Assembly: GCA_023334545.1 (NCBI GenBank)
Contig: JAADVB010000231.1
Span: forward strand, 1-28,367
Direction: 5' to 3'
From: Salisapilia sapeloensis
Lineage: Eukaryota; Oomycota; Peronosporomycetes; Peronosporales; Salisapiliaceae
DNA length: 28,367 nucleotides
A program made the translations under genes and the position numbers. Every line of letters starts with the position of its first letter. Within the stretch, counting starts at the first letter, position 1. Below are positions 16,950 through 25,598 of the stretch, piece after piece. Below the pieces are notes generated by a model. It ran no database searches. It saw only the letters and a program-made list of their open reading frames with translations, and was not told the DNA's origin.

Positions 16950-17447
16950 TCATGTCGAAAGGAATGACTCGATCGGGGAGTATGAAAGCTTTGATGTGTG
17001 GCGAGTATTCAGGTGGAGCGAGGCCACGTCACGCAAGGTGGATGATAGCGAATGAGTAAATGATTGAATAGAATGATTAATCAGGAAAGATACCACCTGT
17101 CGTGCTAGATACGTCACGACACGTAATGTGTGGCATCCATAGCGGGTTTGGAAATAATCATGCAGCATGGATGGATGTTTAAATCTTTGAATCCATCCAT
17201 AATGGTACCATTCTTTATTGATGGTGGTTCCCTTAAAGATATTTGACCGAGTTGTATCCATGACATCAATTAATCTTGGTACATAGTTATACCACACTCT
17301 GCAGTTCTCCAAAGGTGAAGTTGTGGAACTTGTCAGCTGCAAACTACTTCTATGTGATTGAGAGCAAATTTTCAGCATTCGACCAGCGGTACGCTTCCAC
17401 TCTGGTAAATAATTAGGCCGTGTGCGCGCCAAATACCGATTCGGCAT
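16950..17447 (-). CDS. Unexplained ORF of 165 codons (hypothetical)
   Basis: A continuous frame from ATG 17447 in an A/T-rich stretch where long frames are not expected by chance. The protein has a basic N-terminus (MPNRYLARTRPNYLPEWKR), a tyrosine/tryptophan-rich centre (INKEWYHYGWIQRF) and a serine/histidine-rich C-terminus. There is no signal peptide, membrane span or recognisable domain. It could be a lineage-specific gene, one exon of a gene, or a decayed element. A second frame starts 30 bases away on the opposite strand. Confidence 0.3.
   Translation of the reverse strand: MPNRYLARTRPNYLPEWKRTAGRMLKICSQSHRSSLQLTSSTTSPLENCRVWYNYVPRLIDVMDTTRSNIFKGTTINKEWYHYGWIQRFKHPSMLHDYFQTRYGCHTLRVVTYLARQVVSFLINHSIQSFTHSLSSTLRDVASLHLNTRHTSKLSYSPIESFLST
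17167..17200. repeat. Perfect 10-bp inverted repeat (ATGGATGGAT / ATCCATCCAT)
   Basis: The arms 17167-17176 and 17191-17200 are exact reverse complements around a 14-base A/T-rich loop. The same 10-mer occurs three more times within the preceding 1 kb (16191, 16791 and 16842). Confidence 0.75.
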
Positions 17448-17477
17448 GATTGAATTCCACCTTTCGTAAGTTCATTC

Positions 17478-17882
17478 ATGATACTCGAATCGGACAGCTC
17501 TGTATTCGTTGATAAGTGCCGATCGAGAGTAGCTACATGGTATGGAAACCTAACACAACCCTTCTATAGATCTTTCTCTCACTATATCGAATGCATAAAC
17601 GAGTGTTCTGTACTGTCAATGGAAATGCGAATTTCTATTCTTGGTCTGTCTCTATCTTGGTCATTGATGCAATCAGGAGGAAGTAAGTTTGGAGAAGACC
17701 TCAAGTCACGCTTGATATTCTACATGTGCACATTTGAAAAAGCGCGCGAAAGACTTGGTGAGCTCTTCGCTTTACCTGCGCTACTTAGCTCTTTGCTTTT
17801 ATTTCGGAACAGACATAGTACTGTGGTGGACGAAATAATTGAGCGATATAGCGCAAGTAAATCGAACGCAGCTTCAACCTGA
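17478..17882 (+). CDS. Unexplained ORF of 134 codons (hypothetical)
   Basis: An ATG-initiated frame that is divergent from the 165-codon frame, with 30 bases between starts. The product has mixed hydrophobic segments (MRISILGLSLSWSLM and LFALPALLSSLLLF) and a charged C-terminus (DEIIERYSASKSN). No family is recognised, and no intron was needed to keep the frame open. As with its neighbour, the evidence is only frame length in A/T-rich DNA. Confidence 0.28.
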   Translation: MILESDSSVFVDKCRSRVATWYGNLTQPFYRSFSHYIECINECSVLSMEMRISILGLSLSWSLMQSGGSKFGEDLKSRLIFYMCTFEKARERLGELFALPALLSSLLLFRNRHSTVVDEIIERYSASKSNAAST

Positions 17883-18758
17883 AGGACTTTGACGATCAAC
17901 CACGATACGCTCGGCACTATTCCCACCAAAGCATGACAGAGGAGCGGGCGATACACGTGGACAGCAAAGTACGAGTAGGACGAACAGTTAAGGACTTGGC
18001 CATTGATTCCTAGTACAATTCATCCATCTTTGTTTTCACATAGTGCCTGCTGTTCCTTCATACTACCCAAATTACCGCTCAACGAACACAACCTTTCTAT
18101 TCTTGCTTACTTTTGGTTATGTTGCTTGGTTGATGTTTAGACACACTGACAATTTGCCCTCAGATAGTACTCTGATTTCTTCGTTCCTTCCATTATGGCC
18201 ATGATACATGGAGAACGATGGGAAAATGGACGGAAAAGATTCCAAACCCTGATCCATAGGCAGATTTTAAAAGATCACGTAGGCATCTAGCGCTAGGTGA
18301 TGGTGGAAACGGTCGAATGTATTGAACGCAACGCTCTTGACACGCTTCCGAGTTGCTTGGAAGATAGATCAATTGGTAGATATCCGTAGCATATATTATC
18401 AAGATTATTTCGAGCTCGTGACTGAGGTTTATCTCAACCAAGTACAAAGCAAGACTAGCTCTCTGAGCTCTTTTGCGGCTTATAGCCGTTCGATACGGCT
18501 GCAATGGACGTGGTAACCTCGATACGTTCCAGCTGAACCATGCATCCTCTGTCCGGACCACCATCCAGACGACTGATAATACTACCAACTATCCAAAGTC
18601 ACACATAGCACTACAACTATTCGCATCTCTTTAATTCTTCTATCACGCACGTTCAAGTATCTTTTAAAGCAGACTTTTAACAAAAGAATACGATCTGATA
18701 CCAACGTAAAAGATAGACATTGTATCTCTTCCAATGTATACAAAAAGCAAGTAAAAAC

Positions 18759-18785
18759 TTGGCGCGTCGATAAAGAGGCGGGAAA
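18759..18785. promoter_or_regulatory. Two E2F/DP-like sites in front of the coiled-coil gene
   Basis: TTGGCGCG (18759-18766) and GGCGGGAAA (18777-18785, the reverse complement of TTTCCCGCC) lie 40 and 14 bases before the ATG at 18799. The second is a full match to the E2F consensus TTTSSCGS. The close spacing is typical of composite E2F promoters. Confidence 0.6.
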
Positions 18786-18798
18786 TTCGAATACAAGT

Positions 18799-19923
18799 AT
18801 GGACGTCGATATCAGTGGCAAAGGGCGCAGTGGAGGACTACGAGCAGTGCAGAGTGAAGTCGCTGAGAAAGATCGGGAGATCATGAGTCTAAAGATGGAG
18901 GTCGCGAGTCTTCGAGAGCGCTTATCGACTCGAGTGGGCGGTGACGTGACGGCGCAAGAGCTCGAGGCGGAGAACTTTACGTTACGACAGAACCTTAAGG
19001 AAACGCAGGATCGCGTCGCTGGTTTCCAAAGAGCGCTCAAGGACTTTAAAGTCGAATACGGGAAGGCACAGCGGAATCTAGCGAAAATGGATGCAGCATG
19101 GCGATCAAGTTGGCAGGAGAAGCAGGCAAAAGCGAAGCAAGTAGAGCAGTTAGTGGATGAAAAGAAGGTTTTAGAAGAGGAGATACGGCAGCTAAAGACA
19201 TCTGAAGGAAAGGAGGTGGAGGATGATGAGAAGGATAAAGAGATGGAGACATTTCGACAGGAGATGGAGAAGAATGAGATCAAGTACAGACAAGAGCTGG
19301 AGGTTCTTGAGAAGGAGAAGAAGAGTGTGGAGGAACAGCTCAAGGCAGTACAGACTAAAGCATCAGATGCTGAGAACCTAGAGGCAGAATGTGAAGAGCT
19401 GAAGCGTAGGATAGTGGCGATGGAACGTGGACAAGTGGCGTCGAAAGAGCAGATATCGGCACTGCAGCAGACACTCGAGCGTACACGGGAGGAAGACGCT
19501 AAAGCGAAGACGTTGCTTGCAGAGCTAGAGAGTAGGAATAAAGAGTTGCAAGAGCAGGTAGAAACATACAAGTCAAGTAAGAAGAGCGACGTACAGTCGG
19601 CGCATACGTGTCTAATACAGAGTAACAAGGCGGATGATCTGCGTCATCCGAAGCAGTTTAATGCCGTGGAGGACGCTATTCGGAGGCGACAAGAGCGCTT
19701 GTCTCGAAAGGCTCCGACGTCTGTAGCGATGGAGACGAATGGCAAGGAGAATAATAGCGTCAATGCCCTTCATATCGGCATGAAGAGGAAGCTATCTCAA
19801 GTCACAAGTATCGAGTCCAAGGTAGATGGTACGGATGTTAGAAAGGAACCAGTTGGCGAGTCGAGACGGAAAGCTCGGATGGACTTTGCATCCAAGTACA
19901 TGCCAGCGTTTAAACATGTATGA
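18799..19923 (+). CDS. Long coiled-coil protein with a KEN box
   Basis: A single exon of 374 residues. Residues ~15-260 are an almost unbroken coiled coil (for example EVAEKDREIMSLKMEVASLR and QQTLERTREEDAKAKTLLAE), and the remainder is basic and disordered. Features of the tail are a KEN triplet at 316-318 (TNGKENNSV), a nuclear-signal-like MKRKL at 328-332, and a C-terminal segment MDFASKYMPAFKHV. I do not recognise a named family. KEN is a common degron for the anaphase-promoting complex. With the two E2F-like sites just upstream, this suggests a protein made in S phase and destroyed at mitotic exit, such as a spindle, centrosome or kinetochore component; that is inference. The gene converges on a membrane-protein gene with 109 bases between stops. 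Confidence 0.85.
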   Translation: MDVDISGKGRSGGLRAVQSEVAEKDREIMSLKMEVASLRERLSTRVGGDVTAQELEAENFTLRQNLKETQDRVAGFQRALKDFKVEYGKAQRNLAKMDAAWRSSWQEKQAKAKQVEQLVDEKKVLEEEIRQLKTSEGKEVEDDEKDKEMETFRQEMEKNEIKYRQELEVLEKEKKSVEEQLKAVQTKASDAENLEAECEELKRRIVAMERGQVASKEQISALQQTLERTREEDAKAKTLLAELESRNKELQEQVETYKSSKKSDVQSAHTCLIQSNKADDLRHPKQFNAVEDAIRRRQERLSRKAPTSVAMETNGKENNSVNALHIGMKRKLSQVTSIESKVDGTDVRKEPVGESRRKARMDFASKYMPAFKHV

Positions 19924-20032
19924 AGAGGTGTCTCTTATTCGATCCATCGGTAATGTAGACGTAGTAGTTGAATAAAAAAGGTAAAAGCAATGACAAGAGT
20001 ACATGTCGGAGAGATCTTGAATAGCTACGAGT

Positions 20033-21239
20033 CTACATTTCATCATGTTCATGTGCTGTAAAAGACCATCCGACGATACTACGTTGATCATGGACACGAA
20101 GTCGAACATCATCGAAACAGTACGAGCTCGTGTCTCGAGACGGAGAGTAGCATGGAATGTACTCGTTTGGTTCGAGAAATGAGACGAGAACGCCACCGTC
20201 GTGAAGGATTTGCGTTGCTACGGGAGATGTGTCTGTCGTTGGATCTGCATCGATAGGACGCCAGTAGGGCACCCATGAGATATTGCCACCGTCCTCTAGG
20301 TTCTGTCCGTCGATAGCAATCTACAGTACGAGTGTTAGGTCGTAGGAAGGCATGTAGAGGAGTAGGACGTACGAAGATGGATTCATTCACGTATGCGACT
20401 GTCGGGTCGATGGACTGGACTTGGATGGCACTGCGTTTCGCTGCTAGATGCTGTGTGTACCAAATACCGCAGATGGACGTAGCAGCAGCAGCTAGGATAG
20501 TTGCTTTGACGATGGTTTTATGAAAGTTAAATAGCAAGAGGACGCCGATGAAAGCAACGAACGATTGGACTCGTGACTGAGAGCAGGATGGCGTCACCTC
20601 TGGATACAAGTCATGACACTCTTCCAGTCCAGAGCGAAGTGAGAGTCCACAGGACATAAAATCAGGAATGTCTAGTTCTTCCCACCACTTGCCATATAGA
20701 TTAGAATACGTGAGCTGAGTCCATGGATGCGTACAAGTGATGTACAAAGTGGAGAGGAGAATGGTGATGAGTACGAGAGCATTTAGTAAGCCCTTTAGCA
20801 TGCTCTCGAGTGCACTACGACTGTTTAGTGGGTACTTGTTCTGGATACTAGATCGATGCTGCTTGATAAAGAGAGAGTAGATGGGAATTGGAAGCAGCAA
20901 GAGCGTCAGGATCGTCCACACGAGGTTGGCAGTAAAGCTTCGACCACTCGAAAAGCGTGATAGGTCCTTGTCTCGCGTCGTAGCAGCAACATGAGCATAA
21001 AAATCGTCCGACTGGACACTACTATCGCTTTCGTCACCGCTATTCGCAGCCACGAGCTCCTGTTCCTCGTCACTGGACGATGGCTCCGAGTCTTCGCCAC
21101 GGACGTCCCAAGATGGTAGCATACCACGCACCATCTGTGCATCCAATTGCTCATCTTTGGTCTCTAGATAGGCGTCATCCCAAGTTTCATCTGAAAAGCG
21201 GCGGATACCCGTCGCCTTGGCCTGCGCCCGTGTCTGCAT
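20033..21239 (-). CDS. Uncharacterised multi-span membrane protein
   Basis: Two exons, 21239-20373 and 20320-20033, with a 52-nt intron (GTACGT...TGTAG), encode 384 residues. The first ~110 residues are cytosolic-looking and acidic (EDSEPSSSDEEQE). Membrane spans follow at about 110-130 (LVWTILTLLLLPIPIYSLFI) and 148-170 (ALVLITILLSTLYITC). A probable luminal loop with four cysteines comes next (MSCGLSLRSGLEECHDLYPE, then SCSQ), followed by a span near 232-258 (FVAFIGVLLLFNF with ATILAAAATSIC). The C-terminal ~120 residues are soluble and charged, with a plausible compact domain (DGGVLVSFLEPNEYIPC). The reading frame is continuous across the splice and the exon 2 frame looks coding. I recognise no family and assign no function. 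Confidence 0.8.
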
Positions 21240-21350
21240 GCTACTACCCTACGCGTACCAATATGCTCTAGTGGTTGTCAGTCGCACAATACATGTCGTA
21301 TTTGATAGTGTCCCATTGGAATTACTCTATAGCTTCTCTATAGCTTAAAA

Positions 21351-24300
21351 CTAAGAAAAGAATTTTTTCAAGTCGTCCAGATTGAGATGCTCCTGTCGCT
21401 TGTCGTCATGGCTTTTCGAGACCACAAGGACGTTTTTCGCGAGCTCTTCCTTGCGTTGTTGAAGCTGGAGGAGCATATCTTCCACTGTATTGTCGACAAT
21501 ATACTTTTTAACGAGTACTGGATGTTGCTGTCCGAGTCGATGGACACGATCGATTGCTTGAACTTCCACGCCAGGGTTCCACCATGGATCGAGGAGTATG
21601 ACTGCAGAGGCGCATGTGAGGTTCAGTCCGACACCTCCGGCTTTTAAGCTTGTTACGAGTACTCTAGTCTTTGGATCGGAATGGAAACGCTGGAGGACTT
21701 GCTGGCGAGTATCCGACGTCAATCCGCCATGGAAGACACCGTGCTGGATGTCCATGGCGGAGAGTAAGGACGCTACGAGTTCTAGCATCTGTGTCCATTG
21801 GGAGAAGACGACGACTTTACGTTCAGGGTCGTTAGCAAACATTTCCATGAGATCAGCTTTCAACTGTCCAAGCTTGACGCTCTCGGACACGTCCTTTTGA
21901 TCTGTCTTGACGCGTTCGTCTTTCGTATCTGGGAGAGAACAAACAAGGGATTTATCTACATGCACACGACATACAGGACATGCTTCTTCTGCATCTACAC
22001 GTAAACTATTTTCTAGACAGTCTTGACACAGCACATGAGCACATGGCGTCAAGACTGCCTTGCTCGGCACGTCAAGACATACAGGACACTCGTGATTCTC
22101 TACACCATCTTCCTGTACTTGTTGGAGGACAGTAGAGAGGTAGGATGAGACATTTGTCTGGTCTTTTGTGAGTGCATGAGAGATACGATGATAGTAGTCT
22201 GTCGACGACTCGTCCGGTCGTGGTTGGAACAACTGGGGTTTTTGGTCATCTCGCTGCACCTTGTGTCGACCTAGAGCAAGAAGCGGATGGTCACATGCTT
22301 GTCGTAGACGCAGCAAGAGTGCGAGGATAGCGACGTAGCTCGTCATCGCGGCGCCAGTAGCCACATACCCTTGGAACTCGGCACGAGACTTGGCGAATAC
22401 AGCGTCGTAAAAGCGTCGCTCTTCGGTCGAGAACTCGAGTCGCACGGTTTCCACGCGCTTTTCAGGTAGCTCTAGTAGTGGCTGACCTTGTGGATCGAGA
22501 GAGTACTTGGTCCTACGTAGCAAAACAGGCGACAATAGCATTTTCAAACGACCTAAAGCCTGCTTCTCCTCCTGATTCTCATACGGCTGCGAGATGACTC
22601 GCTTCCACCACGCTGGACGAGACCATGGTTCGTACTGGAGAAAACTAATGAGAGCATACAGATCGTCTAGGGCGTTTTGAATAGGTGTACCCGTGAGACA
22701 CCAACGGTGTGGTGCTTGGAGACTTTGACAGGCACGAAAGTAGGCTGTCTGTCGATTCTTGATCGTATGTGCTTCGTCCAGGATGATGCGAGACCAGTCT
22801 TTCGTAAACAATGGACTTGACATTTTGTCCATTCGCTCCATCTCTTTCGATAATACGCCGTAAGTAGTTAGGACGATGTCTGCTGTGAGAGCAGATGGGT
22901 TGCGTTCGTCTCCGTAGTAGATGCTTACGGACAATGTGCGTGGTTTGAAGTGGCTCTGGACTTCGCTCTGCCATTGATAGAGCAGACTGAGTGGACAGAC
23001 TACCAGTGTCGCGAGTGGATCCCGTGTCAAATACTTTTGATATGCAAGAAGAGCAAGAACGGACATGGTTTTTCCCATCCCCATATCGTCTGCCAAGATA
23101 CCTCCTCGACAGACTTTTGGAGGAGATGGACGTGTGTTACTAGCTACTTTTTCAAACGTATTGACATAGTAGGGAGGGTGGGAAGCAAAGGAACGTTCGT
23201 CCCAGAGCGGGCTAGCTTCGTGTGTTTCCTGTGGCTGATTCTCACGATAGATCATCCATTGCAACGCTTGTTTCTGATGCTCTCGAAGCTTGATGCGCTG
23301 GAGCATCGGTGCGACTTGTGCTGCTGGATCGGATGTTTCCATGTTGCTGGAAAGATGTGGACTGAGGAAACCAGAGAAGAGTGTTTCGACGTCCGAAGCA
23401 CGGACAGTGTCTTCCATGTCTGAGACCGACGTCACGTCGGATGTTTCGTTCGATGCACTGGGTTTCACGGCTTCTAGAGCAGCGAAGAGTGAATCAGAGA
23501 GATGGAAACGAGGATGGTCTTCGTTGAAGATGTCAAAGGCATCGTGACGAATGTACAAGTAGACACGAACCTAGTGCTTGATGAGATAGACATTCAGTCG
23601 ATAAGAGAGGTACATGACGTACTTGGAAAGAAGCAAAGACTTGAGTGGATGTAGGTGGTACTGAGCAAACGACTACGCTCTCTACAAGTCCTTCCTTCAT
23701 TAAGGGCTGCAGGATGAGCTCCATCTCACGACTCAATCGTCCAATCTACCACAACAAGGATAAGCTTAGATATTTATGTACGTCTGGAATATACATACCT
23801 GTGCTTTAGAGGTCGATGCGATGCGTACAACACCTGAAGTAGCCTTGGAACTAGAGAATTGGTTCGATCTCGAGCGTTTCTTGCCTGCATTCTCGGCCTG
23901 GAGGATGACACGATGACCTTCCTGCAGTTTTACATTGGCTCTCGTGATAGAGGCAGCCACGAGTGTACTACCGACTAGTCTATATCTGTCCTTATCAAAT
24001 GCATTCGTGAGTTCTGGTGGATGATGCTCCTCATTCTCTGGCAAAGACGACTGCTCTGGTGCGGTCGGAGAAGCATTTGCTTGTTGCTCAAAGTATGCAG
24101 ATGCTGCAAATGGGACGCAATAGCAATTCCTAGCAAGCAAGTCTTTAAGCTCTTTATCGGACAAGGCGATACCCATGTCCTGTAGCTGCGCTACTTTCTG
24201 AGCTAGCTTCTCGGATGCTTGGGCGTCGGAGCTACCGACTGCGACGGGCATGAGTGTCTGTTGTATTTTACTACGCTTCGATGTGGCGGTTGAGACTTTT

Positions 24301-24386
24301 GGACGAGGTGCACCACCTCCACACATGATGCATTTAGACGCTGTCGCAGCATTCTCGTACGTACATCTCGGACAGTTCCAGATCAT
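21351..24386 (-). CDS. RAD5: RAD5/HLTF-type SWI2/SNF2 DNA translocase with RING finger
   Basis: RAD5 and HLTF extend ubiquitin chains on PCNA and reverse stalled replication forks in post-replication repair. Three exons, 24386-23799, 23745-23623 and 23570-21351, with introns of 53 and 52 nt, encode 976 residues. In order: a RanBP2-type zinc finger at 3-23 (WNCPRCTYEN, then CIMCG); a UBA/CUE-like helix bundle at ~67-101; a HIRAN domain at ~125-245 (YRLVGSTLVAASITRANV to VYLYIRHDAFDIF); SNF2 N with Walker A ADDMGMGKT (Lys404) and DEAH (502-505); a C3HC4 RING at ~732-771 (CPVCLDVPSKAVLTPCAHVL, closing CPVC) inserted between the helicase lobes as in RAD5; and helicase C with SLKAGGVGLNLT and DRVHRLGQ. 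All motors and RING ligands are present. The zinc finger and UBA-like part are not standard in yeast Rad5. SHPRH is less likely because of the HIRAN. Confidence 0.94.
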
Positions 24387-24438
24387 TTTCGCGCAATTCG
24401 ACTTGATTTTTGTATGAAAAAAACAAAAGCGCGGGAAA
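24387..24438. promoter_or_regulatory. Two E2F/DP-like sites in front of the RAD5-like gene
   Basis: TTTCGCGC at 24387-24394 and GCGCGGGAAA at 24429-24438 (TTTCCCGCGC on the minus strand, the strand of the gene) lie directly upstream of the ATG at 24386. Both fit TTTSSCGS. The region to the TEN1 stop is only 95 bases, so the promoter must be here. Confidence 0.6.
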
Positions 24439-24481
24439 TACGCGAGAAAGGAATGTCTGTGATTGCTCCGTTACGACTAGT

Positions 24482-24891
24482 TTAAGTGGTAGAAGACTGG
24501 AGGAATTGTCGACGTAGTGTTAGTGCCTCGAGGAAGAGATTCATGTCCATCCCATCGACGTTACGACCGACGCGAGCTACGAGACGTACTTGGCCATTTG
24601 TTTCATACGTTTCTCCGATAAATTGATACATCGATCCGATCTGTAGTTCCAATGCATCTAGTGCCAAAATACGTGTTTCCACTGTCATGGAAGCGCCTTG
24701 AAATGAAATTCGGAGTATGCCGCGAGCTGCATCATATTCATCCAATCTACTCTTTCGATTATTCATTATATAAACTACAAAAGCAATGCGTGCATATATA
24801 TCTACCGTCCAGTAATACGCACGGAATGCTGATGCAAACGAGGTGTATCGAGTACCTCTTGGATCTGGTAGATCTCGCCAAAGGACGTCAT
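24482..24891 (-). CDS. TEN1: CST telomere-capping complex subunit TEN1
   Basis: TEN1 is a single small OB-fold that joins STN1 and CTC1 in the CST complex, which controls lagging-strand fill-in at telomeres and helps stalled replication restart. Two exons, 24891-24806 and 24746-24482, with a 59-nt intron give 116 residues; human TEN1 has about 123. The start reads GEIYQIQEVLDTPRLHQHSV, continuing RITGRLDEYDAARGILRI, which are the first strands of an OB-fold. The diagnostic part is near the C-terminus: LELQIGSMYQFIGE, then RLVARVGRNVDGMDMNLFLEA and LTLRRQFL, which parallels the human GSLYIVLGEL, VKARVLTCVEGMNLPLLEQA and IREQRLY. An E2F-like site lies directly upstream. Chance similarity of small OB-folds is the alternative, but the order, length and end match well. 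Confidence 0.85.
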
Positions 24892-24896
24892 GGGAG

Positions 24897-24905
24897 TTTC
24901 CCGCC
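24897..24905. promoter_or_regulatory. E2F/DP-like site in front of TEN1
   Basis: TTTCCCGCC at 24897-24905 (followed by AATTAA) is a perfect match to the E2F consensus and begins only five bases above the TEN1 start codon. It lies in the 109-base divergent region shared with CGR1, so it could act on either gene, though its closeness to the ATG implies a very short TEN1 leader. Confidence 0.6.
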
Positions 24906-25000
24906 AATTAAAAGGTTGCTCCTTCTGTCGGTTGCATGAATGTATTCTATAGAAGGTCGTCACAACAGGAGTCATAATCGGTTGGAAGCAGGCATTCGGC

Positions 25001-25444
25001 ATGACCTCGATGACCAGCTCTACGACAGCTACCCCTGGTAAATCGGTGACTCCATCGGAGGCTCCGAGAGGCAAGCCTGTGAGCGGACGTCCATGGAAAA
25101 AGACGCAGACGAAACGCTTTTCCACTGCGCGCTACAAGGGCACAAAGGTGCTGAGCACGACGTGGGAGCAGAAGCAGCAGAAGCGTGCGAAGCAAAAGGA
25201 GCTCAAGGAATTGCAGAGTGAGATCAAGGCGAGACGTCAGGCTGAGAAGGATGAGCTCAAGCAAGCACGTGAAGAACGCGAGAAGCGTCGACAGGAGAAT
25301 GAGCTCAAATCGGCGTCCGTCCAAGTGCTTTCTCGCACCGACAAGCTCAAGTCGATGAGCAAGAAGCAACTGCGGAACATCAAGAAGACGATCGTGAACA
25401 AGCATGGCGTCGTAGAGTATGCCCCAGTGTACGGACAAAAGTAA
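25001..25444 (+). CDS. CGR1: rRNA-processing protein CGR1 (CCDC86 family)
   Basis: Cgr1 family proteins are small, very basic nucleolar proteins needed for pre-rRNA processing and large-subunit assembly. Single exon, 147 residues. The serine/threonine/proline leader is followed by the signature GRPWKKTQTKRFSTARYKG, then LSTTWEQKQQKRAKQKELKE and a long charged helix rich in Arg, Lys and Glu (RRQAEKDELKQAREEREKRR). It ends with the conserved block SMSKKQLRNIKKTIV. The region is extremely basic, as expected for nucleolar retention. ATG 25001 is the first, with a second ATG in frame three codons later. A polyadenylation-type AATAAA overlaps the stop (GTAATAAAG). TEN1 is its divergent neighbour; the GH17 gene converges on it with 154 bases between stops. 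Confidence 0.87.
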   Translation: MTSMTSSTTATPGKSVTPSEAPRGKPVSGRPWKKTQTKRFSTARYKGTKVLSTTWEQKQQKRAKQKELKELQSEIKARRQAEKDELKQAREEREKRRQENELKSASVQVLSRTDKLKSMSKKQLRNIKKTIVNKHGVVEYAPVYGQK

Positions 25445-25598
25445 TAAAGCTTGCATTTCTTGTGTATCAACTACCAAAGCTCCTAGATGAACAAAAGCGT
25501 AATTGTATTTCGTATCCGGAGCATCTAGCCTAGGATATATCGAGGTCAGGAAATGAGAAATCGTCGAGTACTGCTCGTCACGTTAGATTGCTAGACGC

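Larger units (their letters stand above)
16793..18756. other. Gene-poor stretch with weak ORFs only
   Basis: Nearly 2 kb without a gene I can identify, in a window where gaps are normally under 150 bases. It is visibly richer in A and T than the flanks. It holds a head-to-head pair of unexplained ORFs (17447 leftward, 17478 rightward), a 123-codon frame on the minus strand (18564-18193) of low plausibility, and short GGAT repeats. No tRNA, transposase domain, terminal repeats or known RNA gene could be seen. Confidence 0.6.

Noticed and set aside
17426-17433. An E2F-like GCGCCAAA near the head-to-head ORF pair
   Set aside because: It matches the consensus on the minus strand but is inside the leftward frame and neither ORF is established, so it was not counted with the promoter sites.
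18193-18564. A 123-codon minus-strand frame in the gene-poor stretch
   Set aside because: It has no domain, signal peptide or supporting neighbour arrangement and an irregular composition; likely chance.
18582-19628. A 348-codon open frame on the minus strand rich in Ser, Phe, Leu and Cys
   Set aside because: It is the mirror of the coiled-coil gene: Glu/Lys-rich codons read backwards give Phe/Leu/Ser codons without stops. The plus-strand protein has heptads, a KEN box and a promoter.
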